From contig NZ_PYCN01000001.1 of assembly GCF_003062295.1 (NCBI RefSeq), positions 516,001-580,000 on the forward strand: a DNA stretch of 64,000 nucleotides. The letters run 5' to 3'. The notes below the pieces were generated by a model. That model was not told the DNA's origin and made no database searches. It worked only from the letters and a program-made list of their open reading frames with translations. Made by a program: the position numbers and the translations under genes. Of the stretch, positions 7,179 to 16,858 are shown piece by piece. Numbering within the stretch: the first letter of the stretch is position 1; every line of letters begins with the position of its first letter. Source of the DNA: Bradyrhizobium algeriense (GTDB taxonomy: Bacteria > Pseudomonadota > Alphaproteobacteria > Rhizobiales > Xanthobacteraceae).

Positions 7179-8471
7179 ATGAGAAACATCATCATCCTTT
7201 GCGACGGCACCGGCAACGAAATCTCCGAGAACATCTCCAATGTGCTGAAGCTCTATCGCTGCCTGCGCAAGACGGAGAGGACGTCGCCGCGGCAGCTCGT
7301 GTTTTACGATCCGGGGGTCGGCACGCTGGAGCGGCCGGACCCGTGGCACGAGTTGAAGCAGAACTTCAACGCCATCCTCGGGCTCGCCACCGGCTATGGG
7401 CTCGATGACAACGTGCTCGCGGCCTATGCCTTCCTGGTCCACAATTATCAGACCGGCGACCAGATCTATCTGTTCGGCTTTTCCCGCGGCGCCTATACCG
7501 TGCGGGTGCTGGCGGGGCTGATCCACAAAATCGGGCTGATCACGCCGGAGCAGGTCAATCTCGCCGGCTCCGGGCTGATCGCCTACAAGCAGTTCTCCTC
7601 CGACGAGGCGCCGAAGCTGCGGGCCGAGCACAAGCTGCTCACCGAGACCGGCGACGCGCTGGGGCCGCTGCCGCAGACCGCGTTCGACAACGCCGCGCAG
7701 TTCGCGCGCATCACTTCATCCCGCTGGCCCACCATCCGCTTCGTCGGCGTCTGGGATACGGTCGCCAGCGTGATCGTGCCGCGGGCCGATCGCTTCTATT
7801 GGCCGAGCCTGGAGGAGCTGGCGTTCACGATTTCGAACCCGAGCGTGCAGACGTTCCGGCAGGCGATCTCGATGGACGAGCGGCGCTGCATGTTCCGCCT
7901 CAAGAAGTGGGACGACCCGCAGACCTTCAAGCACAACCGCTTCAACGATGCGCATGCCGAGCCGCAGGATATCTTGCAGGTGTGGTTCGCCGGCGTGCAT
8001 GACGACGTCGGTGGCGGCTATCCGGAAAAGGAAAGCGGGCTTTCCAAATATCCGCTGCTCTGGATGATCGACGAGGCGACAAAATGCGGACTCGGGGTTA
8101 ACCAGGCCACCGTCAACCAGCTCGCCTGGGGCGTTCAGCGCAAGGGCAGCCCGTTCTCCTATGTCGCGCCCGATGTGCGCGGCGAACTGCACGAGTCGCT
8201 GCGAGGGGCGTGGTGGATACTCGAATATTTGCCAAAGAGCGCGAAGTACAAGGAGTGGCCGGCGCGGAAAGCACATTTCGGCTATTACATCCCGGACGCC
8301 GAACCGCGCTTCATCCCCGACGGCGCCACCATCCACGAATCCGCGCTGCTGCGCATGGACGCGATGCCGAGCTACCGGCCGGTGAATTTGCCGAAGCAGT
8401 ATGAGAAATTTCCGATGCCGGCGCCGCCGGCGCATGCGAGCGCGGAAGCGGAGGAGGAAGCGGCGGGTTGA
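7179..8471 (+). CDS. DUF2235 alpha/beta-hydrolase family protein (T6SS Tle1-like fold)
   Basis: 430 residues from ATG 7179. The N-terminus RNIIILCDGTGNE and the nucleophile elbow GFSRG (100-104, S102) are the signatures of the DUF2235 family, which includes the Tle1 phospholipase effectors of type VI secretion but also many uncharacterised cytoplasmic hydrolases. Later YPEKESGLSKYPLLWM and PSYRPVNLP fit the family. No VgrG, PAAR or immunity gene is nearby, so a secreted effector role is not supported here. Codon use and GC return to the chromosomal average, marking the right edge of the accessory block. Confidence 0.85.
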   Translation: MRNIIILCDGTGNEISENISNVLKLYRCLRKTERTSPRQLVFYDPGVGTLERPDPWHELKQNFNAILGLATGYGLDDNVLAAYAFLVHNYQTGDQIYLFGFSRGAYTVRVLAGLIHKIGLITPEQVNLAGSGLIAYKQFSSDEAPKLRAEHKLLTETGDALGPLPQTAFDNAAQFARITSSRWPTIRFVGVWDTVASVIVPRADRFYWPSLEELAFTISNPSVQTFRQAISMDERRCMFRLKKWDDPQTFKHNRFNDAHAEPQDILQVWFAGVHDDVGGGYPEKESGLSKYPLLWMIDEATKCGLGVNQATVNQLAWGVQRKGSPFSYVAPDVRGELHESLRGAWWILEYLPKSAKYKEWPARKAHFGYYIPDAEPRFIPDGATIHESALLRMDAMPSYRPVNLPKQYEKFPMPAPPAHASAEAEEEAAG

Positions 8472-8482
8472 TGCTCTCTCCC

Positions 8483-8560
8483 CGTCATTGCGAGCGAAGC
8501 GAAGCGATCCATGGTGCAACGCGGGAATAGATGGATTGCTTCGCTTCGCTCGCAATGACG
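8483..8560. repeat. Intergenic palindromic repeat, family A
   Basis: CGTCATTGCGAGCGAAGCGA and TCGCTTCGCTCGCAATGACG form inverted arms around ATCCATGG/ATGGATTG. It lies 11 bases after the DUF2235 stop. Confidence 0.85.
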
Positions 8561-8578
8561 TGGATAGAGCGCGGGTTC

Positions 8579-8660
8579 GTAGGATGGGTAGAGCACAGCG
8601 AAACCCATCAATCCCTACGCGGAGGCGTGATGGGTATCGCTTCGCTCCACCCATCCTACG
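8579..8660. repeat. Intergenic palindromic repeat, family D (GTAGGATGGGT...)
   Basis: Arms GTAGGATGGGTAGAGC and GCTCCACCCATCCTAC, with inner AAACCCATCA / TGATGGGTAT. Related copies at 47492-47573 and 59707-59790. Together with the preceding family A copy it fills most of the 8472-8821 gap. Confidence 0.85.
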
Positions 8661-8821
8661 GAAGCGCCGCCGCACCACTGGGCCATTGGCCGACCGCCCC
8701 CGCAATCTTGCGGCCACATTCCAGCCCGCCCGCGACCGAAAGGGTTAACGAATCGTTCAACTCTACCCCCTATTCTCGACGCTCCGCTGCCAGAACCGGC
8801 TTCAAACGCTCAGGACGAGCG

Positions 8822-9946
8822 ATGTTGGAACGATCGATCGCCGATGAAGTCGAAGCCGCCATCCAGGCCGGCTCGACGGAAAAACATCTGGATACGCTGA
8901 AGCAGGTCACCGACCTGTTTCTAGAGTCCGCTGACGGCTATTCCGGCGAACAGATCGAGCTGTTCGGCGACGTACTCGAACGGCTGATCCGGACCGTCGA
9001 GCTGCGCGCGCTGGCCGATGTCTCCGCGCGCATCGCGCTCGCCGAAATGAGCACGCAGTTCGCCTCCATCAAGCAGGCACCGCCCGCCGTTGTCCGCCGC
9101 CTGGCGAACAATGACGAGATTTCGATTGCGCGACCGGTGCTGACCGAATCGGCGCGGCTGACGGCCGACGATCTGGTCGAGCTCGCACAAACCAAGGGCG
9201 AGCAGCATCTGCTCGCGATCTCCGGGCGCTGGTGGCTGACCGAAATCGTCACCGACGTGCTGTTGAAGCGGCATTATCCTTCCGTCAGCCTGCGGCTCGT
9301 CACCAATCCCGGCGCGCGGATGTCGGCTAGCGGCTATGCCATCGTGCTGAAGCAGGCGGAGAGCGATCCTCATCTGGCGGTCGAGACCGGCATTCGCGTC
9401 GACCTGCCGGTCGAGCAGCGCAAGGAGCTATTGAAGAACGCAACTGAGGCCGTGCGCACGCGGCTGCTGTCGCGCGCGCCGCCGCATCTGTTCGAGGAAA
9501 TCCGGAACGCGATCGCGCTGGCCGCTGCCGGCGTCAACCGCGAAATGTCGCGCACGCGCGATTTCGCAGCCGCCCGCCGCTTCGTCGCAGCACTTGCCAG
9601 GCACGGCAAGCTCAGCGAGCCGGCGCTATTGACGTTTGCGAAAGAGCGGAAATACGCCGAGACGGTCGCAGCGCTTGCTGAACTGTCCGGCTCGAGCATC
9701 GATGTGATCCGCCCCGTGATGCAGAGCCTGCGCGACGAGGGCGTGCTGATCCCCTGCCGCGTCGCCGGATTGAATTGGGAAACAGTCGCCGCCGTGCTCG
9801 ACAGCCGCTTCGCTTCGGGGAGCATGGGCCGCCATGAACTCGCCAAGGCCAAAGAGCAATACGGCAAGCTGACGGTCGAAAGCGCGCGGCGCCTGCTGAA
9901 ATTCTGGCAGGTCCGCGCCGCCGACGCGCCGCCGAAGCCGAATTGA
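8822..9946 (+). CDS. DUF2336 domain-containing protein
   Basis: 374 residues from ATG 8822 (MLERSIADEVEAAI). The frame is open upstream to 8531 but that part is made of repeats. The protein is mostly helical with HEAT-like character; segments such as DDLVELAQTKGEQHLLAISGR and SVSLRLVTNPGA match DUF2336, a family largely confined to alphaproteobacteria and of unknown function. No signal peptide or membrane segment. Single gene, flanked by repeats on both sides. Confidence 0.8.
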   Translation: MLERSIADEVEAAIQAGSTEKHLDTLKQVTDLFLESADGYSGEQIELFGDVLERLIRTVELRALADVSARIALAEMSTQFASIKQAPPAVVRRLANNDEISIARPVLTESARLTADDLVELAQTKGEQHLLAISGRWWLTEIVTDVLLKRHYPSVSLRLVTNPGARMSASGYAIVLKQAESDPHLAVETGIRVDLPVEQRKELLKNATEAVRTRLLSRAPPHLFEEIRNAIALAAAGVNREMSRTRDFAAARRFVAALARHGKLSEPALLTFAKERKYAETVAALAELSGSSIDVIRPVMQSLRDEGVLIPCRVAGLNWETVAAVLDSRFASGSMGRHELAKAKEQYGKLTVESARRLLKFWQVRAADAPPKPN

Positions 9947-9971
9947 GTTGATGGGGGCGATGCGCCCTCGC

Positions 9972-10057
9972 CGTCATTGCGAGGAGCGATAGCGACGAAG
10001 CAATCCATCTATCCATTATGCCGCGATATGGATTGCTTCGCTGCGCTCGCAATGACG
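9972..10057. repeat. Intergenic palindromic repeat, family A
   Basis: CGTCATTGCGAGGAGCG and CGCTCGCAATGACGG arms enclose GAAGCAATCCAT / ATGGATTGCTTC. Same family as 345-429 and 8483-8560. Confidence 0.85.
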
Positions 10058-10078
10058 GTGAAAGAGCGGAGTGCTGCC

Positions 10079-10201
10079 TTTCCTTCTCCCCTTGTGGGAG
10101 AAGGTGCCGGAGCGAAGCGGAGGCGGATGAGGGGTCTGTCTCCGCGGATAGAGACCCCTCATCCGGCGCTTCGCGCCACCTTCTCCCACAAGGGGAGAAG
10201 G
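10079..10201. repeat. Intergenic palindromic repeat, family B
   Basis: Arms CCTTCTCCCCTTGTGGGAGA and TCTCCCACAAGGGGAGAAGG enclose ATGAGGGGTCTGTCTCCGCG and its inverse. It abuts the 3' end of the LLM oxidoreductase gene; another copy is on the other side of that gene. Confidence 0.88.
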
Positions 10202-10211
10202 AAAAAGAATG

Positions 10212-11312
10212 TCACGCCGCCTTGGTCAGGTCCGCGTCGAGATGCTTCAGCCGCGGCATCACTTCCTGCTTCAGCAGGCGCAGCGAATTATGCCACGCCT
10301 CGGGCTTGTGCTTGTAGTCGAAGCCGAACACCAGCAGCGTGCCGAAGCCGCCGACCTCGTGATAGATTTTTTCGATCTTCTCGGTGACGGTCGCGGGCGA
10401 GCCGACGATCCAGTTGTTGCGGGCGCAATATTCGACCGTGACGTCGGAGTCGGCGACGTCGGGCGCGGCCTTGAGGTAGTCCTTGAAGCCGAAATGACCG
10501 AGCAGCGGCAAAAAATATTCGCCCATCATCCGGCCCATCATGTCGCCGACCGACAGCCGCCACGCCTCCTCGTCGGTGTCGGCGATGAAGACCTCGCGCA
10601 CCAGCCGCCAGTCGCTGCGCTTCGGCTTGCGTCCGGTTTTGGCGGCGCCGATCTCGACCGATTCCCAGTGGCTGCCGACATAGGCCGGGTTGAGGTTGAG
10701 GCTCATCGGAATGTAGCCGCGCTCGCCGGCGAGCTTGAGCGTGTCCGAGCCCTTGGACAGGCCGGCGACGCCGATCGGCGGATGCGGCGCCTGCAACGGC
10801 TTGATGTGGGGCTTGAGGAAGTCGAACATGGTGTCGGGCTTGTTCACCGTCCAGAATTTTCCGGTGTGGGTCCAGGGTGCGTCCTCGGTCCACATCTTCA
10901 AAATGATCTCCAGCGCCTCCCGCGTCATGTCGCGGTTCTGGCCGGACATGCCGTCGACGTTGAACATCGCCCAGTCGCTCGGCAGGCCAGAGGCCGCGAC
11001 GCCGAAATTCAGCCGCCCCTCGGAGAGGTGATCGAGCATGGCGACGCGGTTGGCGAGTTCGGCCGGGTGGTGATAGGGCAGCAGGAAGCCGCCGGGCCCG
11101 AGACGGATATTCTTGGTCTGCAAAAACGCCTGCGCGAGAATGAGATCGGGCGAGGGATGCGGCTCCCACGGCGCGGTGTGGTGCTCGCCGATCCAGGCTT
11201 CCTGATAGCCGAGCTCATCGAGCCATCGCAGCGTCTGCAGGTCCCAGTCGTGACCCTCCTTTAACCCGCACTCCGGCGGATGGGACGGCATCGTGAAATA
11301 TCCGATCTCCAT
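10212..11312 (-). CDS. LLM-class flavin-dependent oxidoreductase (luciferase-like monooxygenase)
   Basis: 366 residues from ATG 11312, with AGAGGA upstream as ribosome binding site. MEIGYFTMPSHPP, then LDELGYQEAWIGEHH and LGPGGFLLPYHHPAELANRVAMLDHLSEGRLNFGV arranged as in bacterial luciferase-like F420/FMN monooxygenases; the TIM-barrel domain spans nearly the whole chain. It would use reduced flavin and oxygen on an unknown substrate. The gene is bracketed by two family B repeats, so it is likely transcribed alone. Confidence 0.87.
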   Translation of the reverse strand: MEIGYFTMPSHPPECGLKEGHDWDLQTLRWLDELGYQEAWIGEHHTAPWEPHPSPDLILAQAFLQTKNIRLGPGGFLLPYHHPAELANRVAMLDHLSEGRLNFGVAASGLPSDWAMFNVDGMSGQNRDMTREALEIILKMWTEDAPWTHTGKFWTVNKPDTMFDFLKPHIKPLQAPHPPIGVAGLSKGSDTLKLAGERGYIPMSLNLNPAYVGSHWESVEIGAAKTGRKPKRSDWRLVREVFIADTDEEAWRLSVGDMMGRMMGEYFLPLLGHFGFKDYLKAAPDVADSDVTVEYCARNNWIVGSPATVTEKIEKIYHEVGGFGTLLVFGFDYKHKPEAWHNSLRLLKQEVMPRLKHLDADLTKAA

Positions 11313-11442
11313 GGGCTGTCCTCTCGCTGTTCATTTTTTCAAAACGCGTCTGTCGCGCGCAAGCGAGAGCATAGCACGCGACGCGTGTGGCTGAGATATG
11401 ACGAAACGGATGGGCAGAGGTTCGCGAGGACGCGTGACGCCG

Positions 11443-11640
11443 CCTTCCCTTCTCCCCTTGTGGGAGAAGGTGGCATAGGCGGCCGTCGGCCGCCGTACTT
11501 CGAAAATAACGCCGATGCTTTGCGTCGGCTATGGACGCGGATCGGCAGCGAGACGGATGAGGGGTCTGTCTCCGCGGAGAGAACCCCTCATCCGCCTTCG
11601 CGTTCCGCGAAGGCACCTTCTCCCACAAGGGGAGAAGGAA
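11443..11640. repeat. Intergenic palindromic repeat, family B (expanded copy)
   Basis: Longer than the other copies: CCTTCTCCCCTTGTGGGAGA left arm and CACCTTCTCCCACAAGGGGA right arm with about 150 bases between them, including GGCGGCCGTCGGCCGCC. It ends eight bases before the 3' end of the OYE-family gene. The remaining 11313-11442 holds no gene. Confidence 0.85.
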
Positions 11641-11648
11641 GTAAGGAT

Positions 11649-12761
11649 CTACCTTGTCCCGAACGTCGTCGCGCCGAACAGCGCCTTCTGCGTCGAGGGT
11701 TGCGAGCGCCAGTATTGCGGCGGGGCGGAAACCTCGCCGCCGAGTTCGGCCGCGGCATGCCAGCCCCAGCGCGGGTCGTAGAGCATGGCGCGGGCGAGCG
11801 CGACCATGTCGGCTTTGCCGGAGGCTACGATCTCCTCGGCCTGCCTGGCTTCCGTGATCAGGCCGACGGCGATGGTGGGAAGGCCAGTCGCCTCGCGGAT
11901 CGCCTGCGCGAACGGCACTTGATAACCGGGGCCGAGCGGAATTTTTTGCAGCGGCGAGACGCCGCCCGAGGACGCGTCGATCCAGTCGACGCCGCGGCCC
12001 TTCAATTCGCGCGCAAACTCGATGGTCTGTGCCAGGTCCCAGCCGCCCTCGACCCAGTCGGTGCAGGACACACGCAATCCCACCGGCTTGGATTGCGGAA
12101 ACGCCTCGCGCACCGCGTCGAACACTTCGAGCGGAAAGCGCATGCGGTTCTGCAAGGAGCCGCCATATTGGTCGGTGCGCTGGTTGGCGATCGGCGACAG
12201 GAACTGATGCAGGAGATAGCCGTGCGCGGAGTGCACCTCGATGGCGTCGATGCCGAGCCGCTCGGAGCGCTTGGCCGCCGCCACGAAGGCCTCGCGCACG
12301 CGCTTAAGTCCTGCCGCGTCGAACGCCAAAGGCGGCGTCTCGCCCTCCTTGTGCGGAATCGCCGAGGGCCCCTCCGCACGCCAGCCGCCCTTGGTCACCG
12401 GAATCAGTTGCCCGCCGTCCCACGGCGTGTGGCTCGAGGCCTTGCGGCCGGCATGCGCGAGCTGGATCATCACCTTAGCCTTCGAGCGCTTGCGCACCGA
12501 GGCCAGGATCGGCTTCAGCGCGGCTTCGGTGGCGTCGTTGTAGAGGCCGAGACAGCCGGGCGTGATGCGGCCGCTCGCCTCGACCGCCGTCGCCTCGATG
12601 CAAAAGATCGCGGCGCCCGACAGCGCCAGCGAATTGATGTGGGTGAAGTGCCAGTCATTGGCCTCGCCGTCGACGGACGAATACTGGCACATCGGCGCCA
12701 CCATGATGCGGTTGGCAAGGTTAAGGCCGCGCAGCTTGATCGGGGTAAACAGAGCGCTCAT
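11649..12761 (-). CDS. Old-yellow-enzyme family NADH:flavin oxidoreductase (YqjM/NamA-like)
   Basis: 370 residues from ATG 12761 (MSALFTPIKLRGLNLANR); the upstream frame extension is rejected as homologues begin here. ANRIMVAPMCQYSS, WHFTHI, IQLAHAGRKAS and IEVHSAHGYLLHQFLSP are the FMN-binding and catalytic blocks of the YqjM class of OYE enzymes, including the Cys of the MCQYS loop and the H-x-A-H type catalytic region. These reduce activated C=C bonds with NAD(P)H. A second flavin enzyme (LLM) lies just downstream on the same strand, but the expanded repeat between them argues against an operon. Confidence 0.9.
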   Translation of the reverse strand: MSALFTPIKLRGLNLANRIMVAPMCQYSSVDGEANDWHFTHINSLALSGAAIFCIEATAVEASGRITPGCLGLYNDATEAALKPILASVRKRSKAKVMIQLAHAGRKASSHTPWDGGQLIPVTKGGWRAEGPSAIPHKEGETPPLAFDAAGLKRVREAFVAAAKRSERLGIDAIEVHSAHGYLLHQFLSPIANQRTDQYGGSLQNRMRFPLEVFDAVREAFPQSKPVGLRVSCTDWVEGGWDLAQTIEFARELKGRGVDWIDASSGGVSPLQKIPLGPGYQVPFAQAIREATGLPTIAVGLITEARQAEEIVASGKADMVALARAMLYDPRWGWHAAAELGGEVSAPPQYWRSQPSTQKALFGATTFGTR

Positions 12762-12851
12762 GGGATGGGGTCCAGACGGGAGAGAAAGCGACCCTTGATA
12801 TCTAGCGAGCAGCTCCCCTCTCCTCAACCTGCCGGGATTGCAACCCTCCCC

Positions 12852-13814
12852 CTACGGCTTGATGCCCGCCGCCTTGATCAGCTCGAGATTGGCCGCCGTC
12901 TCGCGCTTCACGAGTTCGTCCATCTCGGCCGGCTTCATCGGCATCGGCTCGATGCCGAGTTTCTTAAGACTCGCCTGCATGGCCGGATCGGTCAGCACCT
13001 TCGCGCCGGCCGCATGCAGCCGCTCGACAATGTCGCGTGGCGTCTTCGCCGGGGCAAACACGCCGAACCAGATCGCGCTGTCGGCGTCCTTCAATCCGGT
13101 CTCGACCGGCGTCGGCACGTCGGGCAGGTCGGCGACGCGTTTCGCCGTCGAGACCACCAGCGCGCGCACCTGGCCGTCGCGGATCAAAGGCAGCGCGGTC
13201 GAGAGCGGGCAGAAATACAGGTCGATCCGCCCGCCGATGATGTCGGCGATCACTTCCGGACCGGCGCGATAGGGCACGTGCGTCGCCTCGATACCGGCGG
13301 CAATGCGGAATTTTTCAGTGCTGATATGCACGGCGCTGCCGATGCCGACCGAACCGAACGAGATCGAGCCGGGTTTGGCCCTGGCGTCTGTGATGAAGTC
13401 CTGAATGGTTTTCCAGGGTCGCGCGTTCGGCACGATCATCACGTTGGCGCTGGATCCGATCATCAGTACCGAGGCGAGATCCCGGGTGACGTCGAAAGTT
13501 GCGCTCGGGAAAATAGCCGGCGCGATCGCCAGCGCCGACGATTGGGCGAGAATGCTGTAGCCATCGGGCTCGGCTTTCGCCACCAGCGCCGAACCGAGCG
13601 CACCACCGGCGCCGGCCCGGTTTTCGATCACGATCGGTTGGCCGAGTTCGGCCGCAAGACGTTCGAACACCAGCCGCGGCACCACATCGGCCGCGCTGCC
13701 GGCGCCGAACGGAATGGTCGCCTTGATCAAGCGCGACGGCCAGCCTTCGGCATGTGCGGCGGTGGCGGCAAAAAGGCTGGTCAGGACGCAAATAACGCGA
13801 AGGGACTTGTACAT
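12852..13814 (-). CDS. Bug-family tripartite tricarboxylate transporter substrate-binding protein
   Basis: 320 residues from ATG 13814 with GGAG seven bases upstream. A signal peptide ends in ATAAHAEG. Then WPSRLIKATIPFGAGSAADVVPR, IVIENRAGAGG and the SVGIGSAVHISTEKF segment are the standard blocks of Bug (TctC-like) periplasmic binding proteins. These bind small carboxylates or related solutes. No TctA/TctB membrane partners are nearby, which is usual for this expanded family. The neighbouring OYE gene may share its regulation, but the ligand cannot be read from the sequence. Confidence 0.9.
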   Translation of the reverse strand: MYKSLRVICVLTSLFAATAAHAEGWPSRLIKATIPFGAGSAADVVPRLVFERLAAELGQPIVIENRAGAGGALGSALVAKAEPDGYSILAQSSALAIAPAIFPSATFDVTRDLASVLMIGSSANVMIVPNARPWKTIQDFITDARAKPGSISFGSVGIGSAVHISTEKFRIAAGIEATHVPYRAGPEVIADIIGGRIDLYFCPLSTALPLIRDGQVRALVVSTAKRVADLPDVPTPVETGLKDADSAIWFGVFAPAKTPRDIVERLHAAGAKVLTDPAMQASLKKLGIEPMPMKPAEMDELVKRETAANLELIKAAGIKP

Positions 13815-13869
13815 CAAAAACTCCGGTTCATCGCCCGGAGCGATGCAAGAACCATTCCGCTTTCGCCAC

Positions 13870-14937
13870 TCACTCCACCAGCGTGAATTGCAGCAGCAGA
13901 TTGCGCTGGATCATCGAAAAATTGTCGTCGGAGACCAGCGTCAGCACTGTATCGCCCTCCGGCGTGACGTGGACGTCGATACCTTCCATGTTGTCGATCT
14001 CGTGGCCGAGATCGGCCTCGAAGATCGAAGGCCCGTCGATGACAGCGCCGGGGGCCAGGGAGGCAAGCGCAACGCGGCGGATGCGGATGCCGACCCCGCC
14101 GAGCCAGGAGAATTTTCGCTCCAGCAGCAACAGGCTGCCGGACGGCAACAGCACCGCATCGCTGACATCGAAATTGTCGGTGCGGCGAATGCTGAACAGC
14201 CCCAGCGTCTTGCCGATCAGGAAGGCTGTGATGTTGCCCTGCGCGTCGAGCCCGCGTTCGGAGATCGCGATCAGCGTTCCCGCCAGCGGCAGGCCCTTCG
14301 GCACCACGACAAGCGCCTCGATTCCCTTGTTGTAGGGCAGCTTGCGCACGCCCAGCGGCAACTGAATCAATTCGCCGTGCGCGCGCGTAAATCCCTTGGC
14401 GAAGTCGAACCGCAGTATCTGATTGACGCGTTCGAGGCCGACATAGACCAGCGAGCCGTCGAGCGCGAACGCCTCGGTATCGAACCAGCCGCGCGAGGTG
14501 ATCGGCTTGCCGTCGGGACCCAGCATCGGCGAGGCCTCGACGTCGTCCAGCCCGGTCATCTCGCGGCCCTTGTAGACAATGCGCCCGGTGAACCAGCCCC
14601 CCTTGTCGCTGATCGCGATGAAGCGCTCGCCCTTTGCATCGAGCCGCAGACCCGACAATCCGCCGAAGCCGCGAAACCGCGAGGTCAGGATGAGCCCGCT
14701 GCGATATTCGAGTTCGCCAAACCGCAGACGCGACCGGTCGCGGGTATCGAACGAGGGCAGCGGCCGGGCATTGACCTCGATCGAGACCGGCGCGGTGATC
14801 GAGAATTCGTCGGGAACGGTCTGCTTCGGGGGCCGCTGAACGGCGGTTTGCGCCAGCGCCACCCCGGGCACGGCCGCCACCGAAAGCCCCGCCGCTGCAT
14901 ATTTCAAAAGGCGGCGGCGGCCTATGAGCGGGCGCAT
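13870..14937 (-). CDS. Esterase-like activity of phytase family protein, Tat-type signal
   Basis: 355 residues from ATG 14937, four bases after the cobT stop. The N-terminus MRPLIGRRRLLKYAAAGLS has consecutive arginines before a hydrophobic stretch and an ALAQ cleavage site, suggesting Tat-dependent export. The mature part has repeats such as GLSGLRLDAKGERFIAISDKGGW and FDTEAFALDGSLVYVGLERVN, the beta-propeller-like esterase-like/phytase fold (DUF often annotated as twin-arginine translocation pathway signal protein). Substrate unknown. It is probably co-transcribed with cobT. Confidence 0.8.
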   Translation of the reverse strand: MRPLIGRRRLLKYAAAGLSVAAVPGVALAQTAVQRPPKQTVPDEFSITAPVSIEVNARPLPSFDTRDRSRLRFGELEYRSGLILTSRFRGFGGLSGLRLDAKGERFIAISDKGGWFTGRIVYKGREMTGLDDVEASPMLGPDGKPITSRGWFDTEAFALDGSLVYVGLERVNQILRFDFAKGFTRAHGELIQLPLGVRKLPYNKGIEALVVVPKGLPLAGTLIAISERGLDAQGNITAFLIGKTLGLFSIRRTDNFDVSDAVLLPSGSLLLLERKFSWLGGVGIRIRRVALASLAPGAVIDGPSIFEADLGHEIDNMEGIDVHVTPEGDTVLTLVSDDNFSMIQRNLLLQFTLVE

Positions 14938-14941
14938 GCTC

Positions 14942-16843
14942 TCACGAATGCAACCGGCGCGGCCGGTGGTGGCCCGAGACAGGCGCGGCGCCGTGAGTCT
15001 CGCTGAACAGTTCGGCGAGTTTCTCGGTGATGGCGCCGCCGAGCTCCTCGGCATCGACGATGGTGACGGCACGGCGATAGTAGCGCGTGACGTCGTGACC
15101 GATGCCGATCGCGATCAGTTCGACCGGCGAGCGGGTCTCGATCTCCTCGATGATGTGGCGCAGGTGCCGCTCGAGGTAATTGCCGGGATTGACCGACAGC
15201 GTGGAATCGTCGACCGGCGCACCGTCCGAAATCATCATCAGGATCTTGCGCTGTTCGGCCCGGCCGAGCAGCCGCTTGTGCGCCCAGTCCAGCGCCTCGC
15301 CGTCGATGTTTTCCTTCAGCAGCCCCTCGCGCATCATCAGTCCGAGATTCTTCCGCGAGCGCCGCCACGGCGCATCGGCGGATTTGTAGATGATGTGGCG
15401 GAGGTCGTTGAGGCGTCCGGGACCGGCCGGCTTGCCGGCGGCGAGCCACGCCTCACGCGACTGCCCGCCCTTCCAGGCGCGGGTGGTGAAGCCCAAAATC
15501 TCGACCTTGACGCCGCAACGCTCCAGCGTGCGAGCGAGAATGTCAGCGCAGGTCGCCGCCACCGTAATGGGACGGCCGCGCATCGAGCCGGAATTGTCCA
15601 AGAGCAGCGTTACGACCGTATCGCGGAAGGTCGCTTCCTTCTCATGCATGAAGGACAGCGGATGATAGGGATCGGTGACCACGCGCGACAGCCGCGCCGG
15701 ATCGAGGATGCCTTCCTCGAGGTCGAACTCCCAGGCGCGGTTCTGCTGCGCCATCAGCCGACGCTGCAGCCGGTTGGCGAGCCGCGCGACGATGCCCTGC
15801 AGATGCGCGAGCTGCTTGTCGAGGTAGCTGCGCAACCGTTCCAGTTCGTCATGGTCGCAGAGATCTTCGGCCGCGATCACCTCGTCGAACTTCGGCGCAA
15901 AGGCGTGATATTCCGGCCCGCGCGGCTCGTTGGCACCGCGCGTATTCGGCCGCGTCGCCTCGCCCGGCGTCTCGTCGTCGCCGAGTTCGCCGTCGTCGAA
16001 CGTATCGCTGGTGGAGGCCTGCGCGCTCTCCATCGCACTCTCAGACATTTCGTCGGTGGAGGCCTGCGCCTGGTCGGCGCTCATTTCCTGCGCGGCATCG
16101 GAATCAGGCGAGCCCTCGGCGCCGGACTGGTCGCTCTCGCCGTCCTGATTCTCGTCGTTCTCGTCGTCATCGGCGTCCGCATCGCGGTCGTCGCCGAGAT
16201 CGAGCGCCGACAGCAGGTCATGCACGAGATCGCCGAACCTCGCCTGGTCCTCGGTGACGCGGCTGAGCTTGTCGAGCCGAGCGCCGATCTTGTCTTCCAG
16301 CACCGGCCGCCAGAGGTCGACCATCTTTTTCGCGGCCGCCGGCGGCGCGAGGCCCGTCAGCCGTTCGCGCACCAGCATCGCCAGCGCGTCCGACAGCGGC
16401 GCATCGGCGCGGTCGGTGATCTCGTCATATTTGCCGCGATGGAAATGATCGTCGAGCATCGCGGTCAGGTTCTTTGCAACGCCCGCCATCCGGCGCGAGC
16501 CGATCGCCTCGACGCGCGCCTGCTCCACCGCCTCGAATACGCCGCGCGCCTGCGGATTTCCCGGTATCAGCTTGCGGTGCACCTTGGGATCGTGACAGGC
16601 GAGCTTGAGCGCGATCGAGTCGGAATGGCCGCGCACGATGGCCGCATCGCGTTTGGTCATCTTGCGGGCCGGCTCCGGCAACCGCGCCTTGCCCGGCGCG
16701 AGACCCGGACGCTCGGCCGCAAACGTCACTTCCAGCTCCGGCGCCCTTGCGATCGCACGCAGGCAAGAGGTTACCGCGCGCTTGAACGGCTCGGTCGGGG
16801 CTTCCTTGGATCCGGTACGGAATTTGGAGTTGGATGTCGTCAT
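14942..16843 (-). CDS. cobT: Cobaltochelatase CobT subunit
   Basis: 633 residues from ATG 16843 ([19 protein letters not shown]). An N-terminal helical domain is followed by a long acidic linker ([20 protein letters not shown] and on), then a von Willebrand factor A domain with the MIDAS motif DNSGSMRG and [12 protein letters not shown] near the end. This is the VWA-containing subunit of the aerobic ATP-dependent cobaltochelatase (CobN-CobS-CobT) that inserts cobalt into hydrogenobyrinic acid diamide. It lies downstream of cobS on the same strand with a repeat element between them. cobN is not in the window. Confidence 0.95.
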   Translation of the reverse strand: MTTSNSKFRTGSKEAPTEPFKRAVTSCLRAIARAPELEVTFAAERPGLAPGKARLPEPARKMTKRDAAIVRGHSDSIALKLACHDPKVHRKLIPGNPQARGVFEAVEQARVEAIGSRRMAGVAKNLTAMLDDHFHRGKYDEITDRADAPLSDALAMLVRERLTGLAPPAAAKKMVDLWRPVLEDKIGARLDKLSRVTEDQARFGDLVHDLLSALDLGDDRDADADDDENDENQDGESDQSGAEGSPDSDAAQEMSADQAQASTDEMSESAMESAQASTSDTFDDGELGDDETPGEATRPNTRGANEPRGPEYHAFAPKFDEVIAAEDLCDHDELERLRSYLDKQLAHLQGIVARLANRLQRRLMAQQNRAWEFDLEEGILDPARLSRVVTDPYHPLSFMHEKEATFRDTVVTLLLDNSGSMRGRPITVAATCADILARTLERCGVKVEILGFTTRAWKGGQSREAWLAAGKPAGPGRLNDLRHIIYKSADAPWRRSRKNLGLMMREGLLKENIDGEALDWAHKRLLGRAEQRKILMMISDGAPVDDSTLSVNPGNYLERHLRHIIEEIETRSPVELIAIGIGHDVTRYYRRAVTIVDAEELGGAITEKLAELFSETHGAAPVSGHHRPRRLHS

Positions 16844-16858
16844 TGCCACCTCACCGCC

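Noticed and set aside
7179..8471. Type VI secretion effector locus
   Set aside because: The DUF2235 protein alone does not support it: no VgrG, PAAR, adaptor or immunity gene is adjacent.
11280..13886. 868-residue plus-strand open frame
   Set aside because: Covers the OYE and Bug genes antisense; composition is dominated by R, H, D and Q with no motif.
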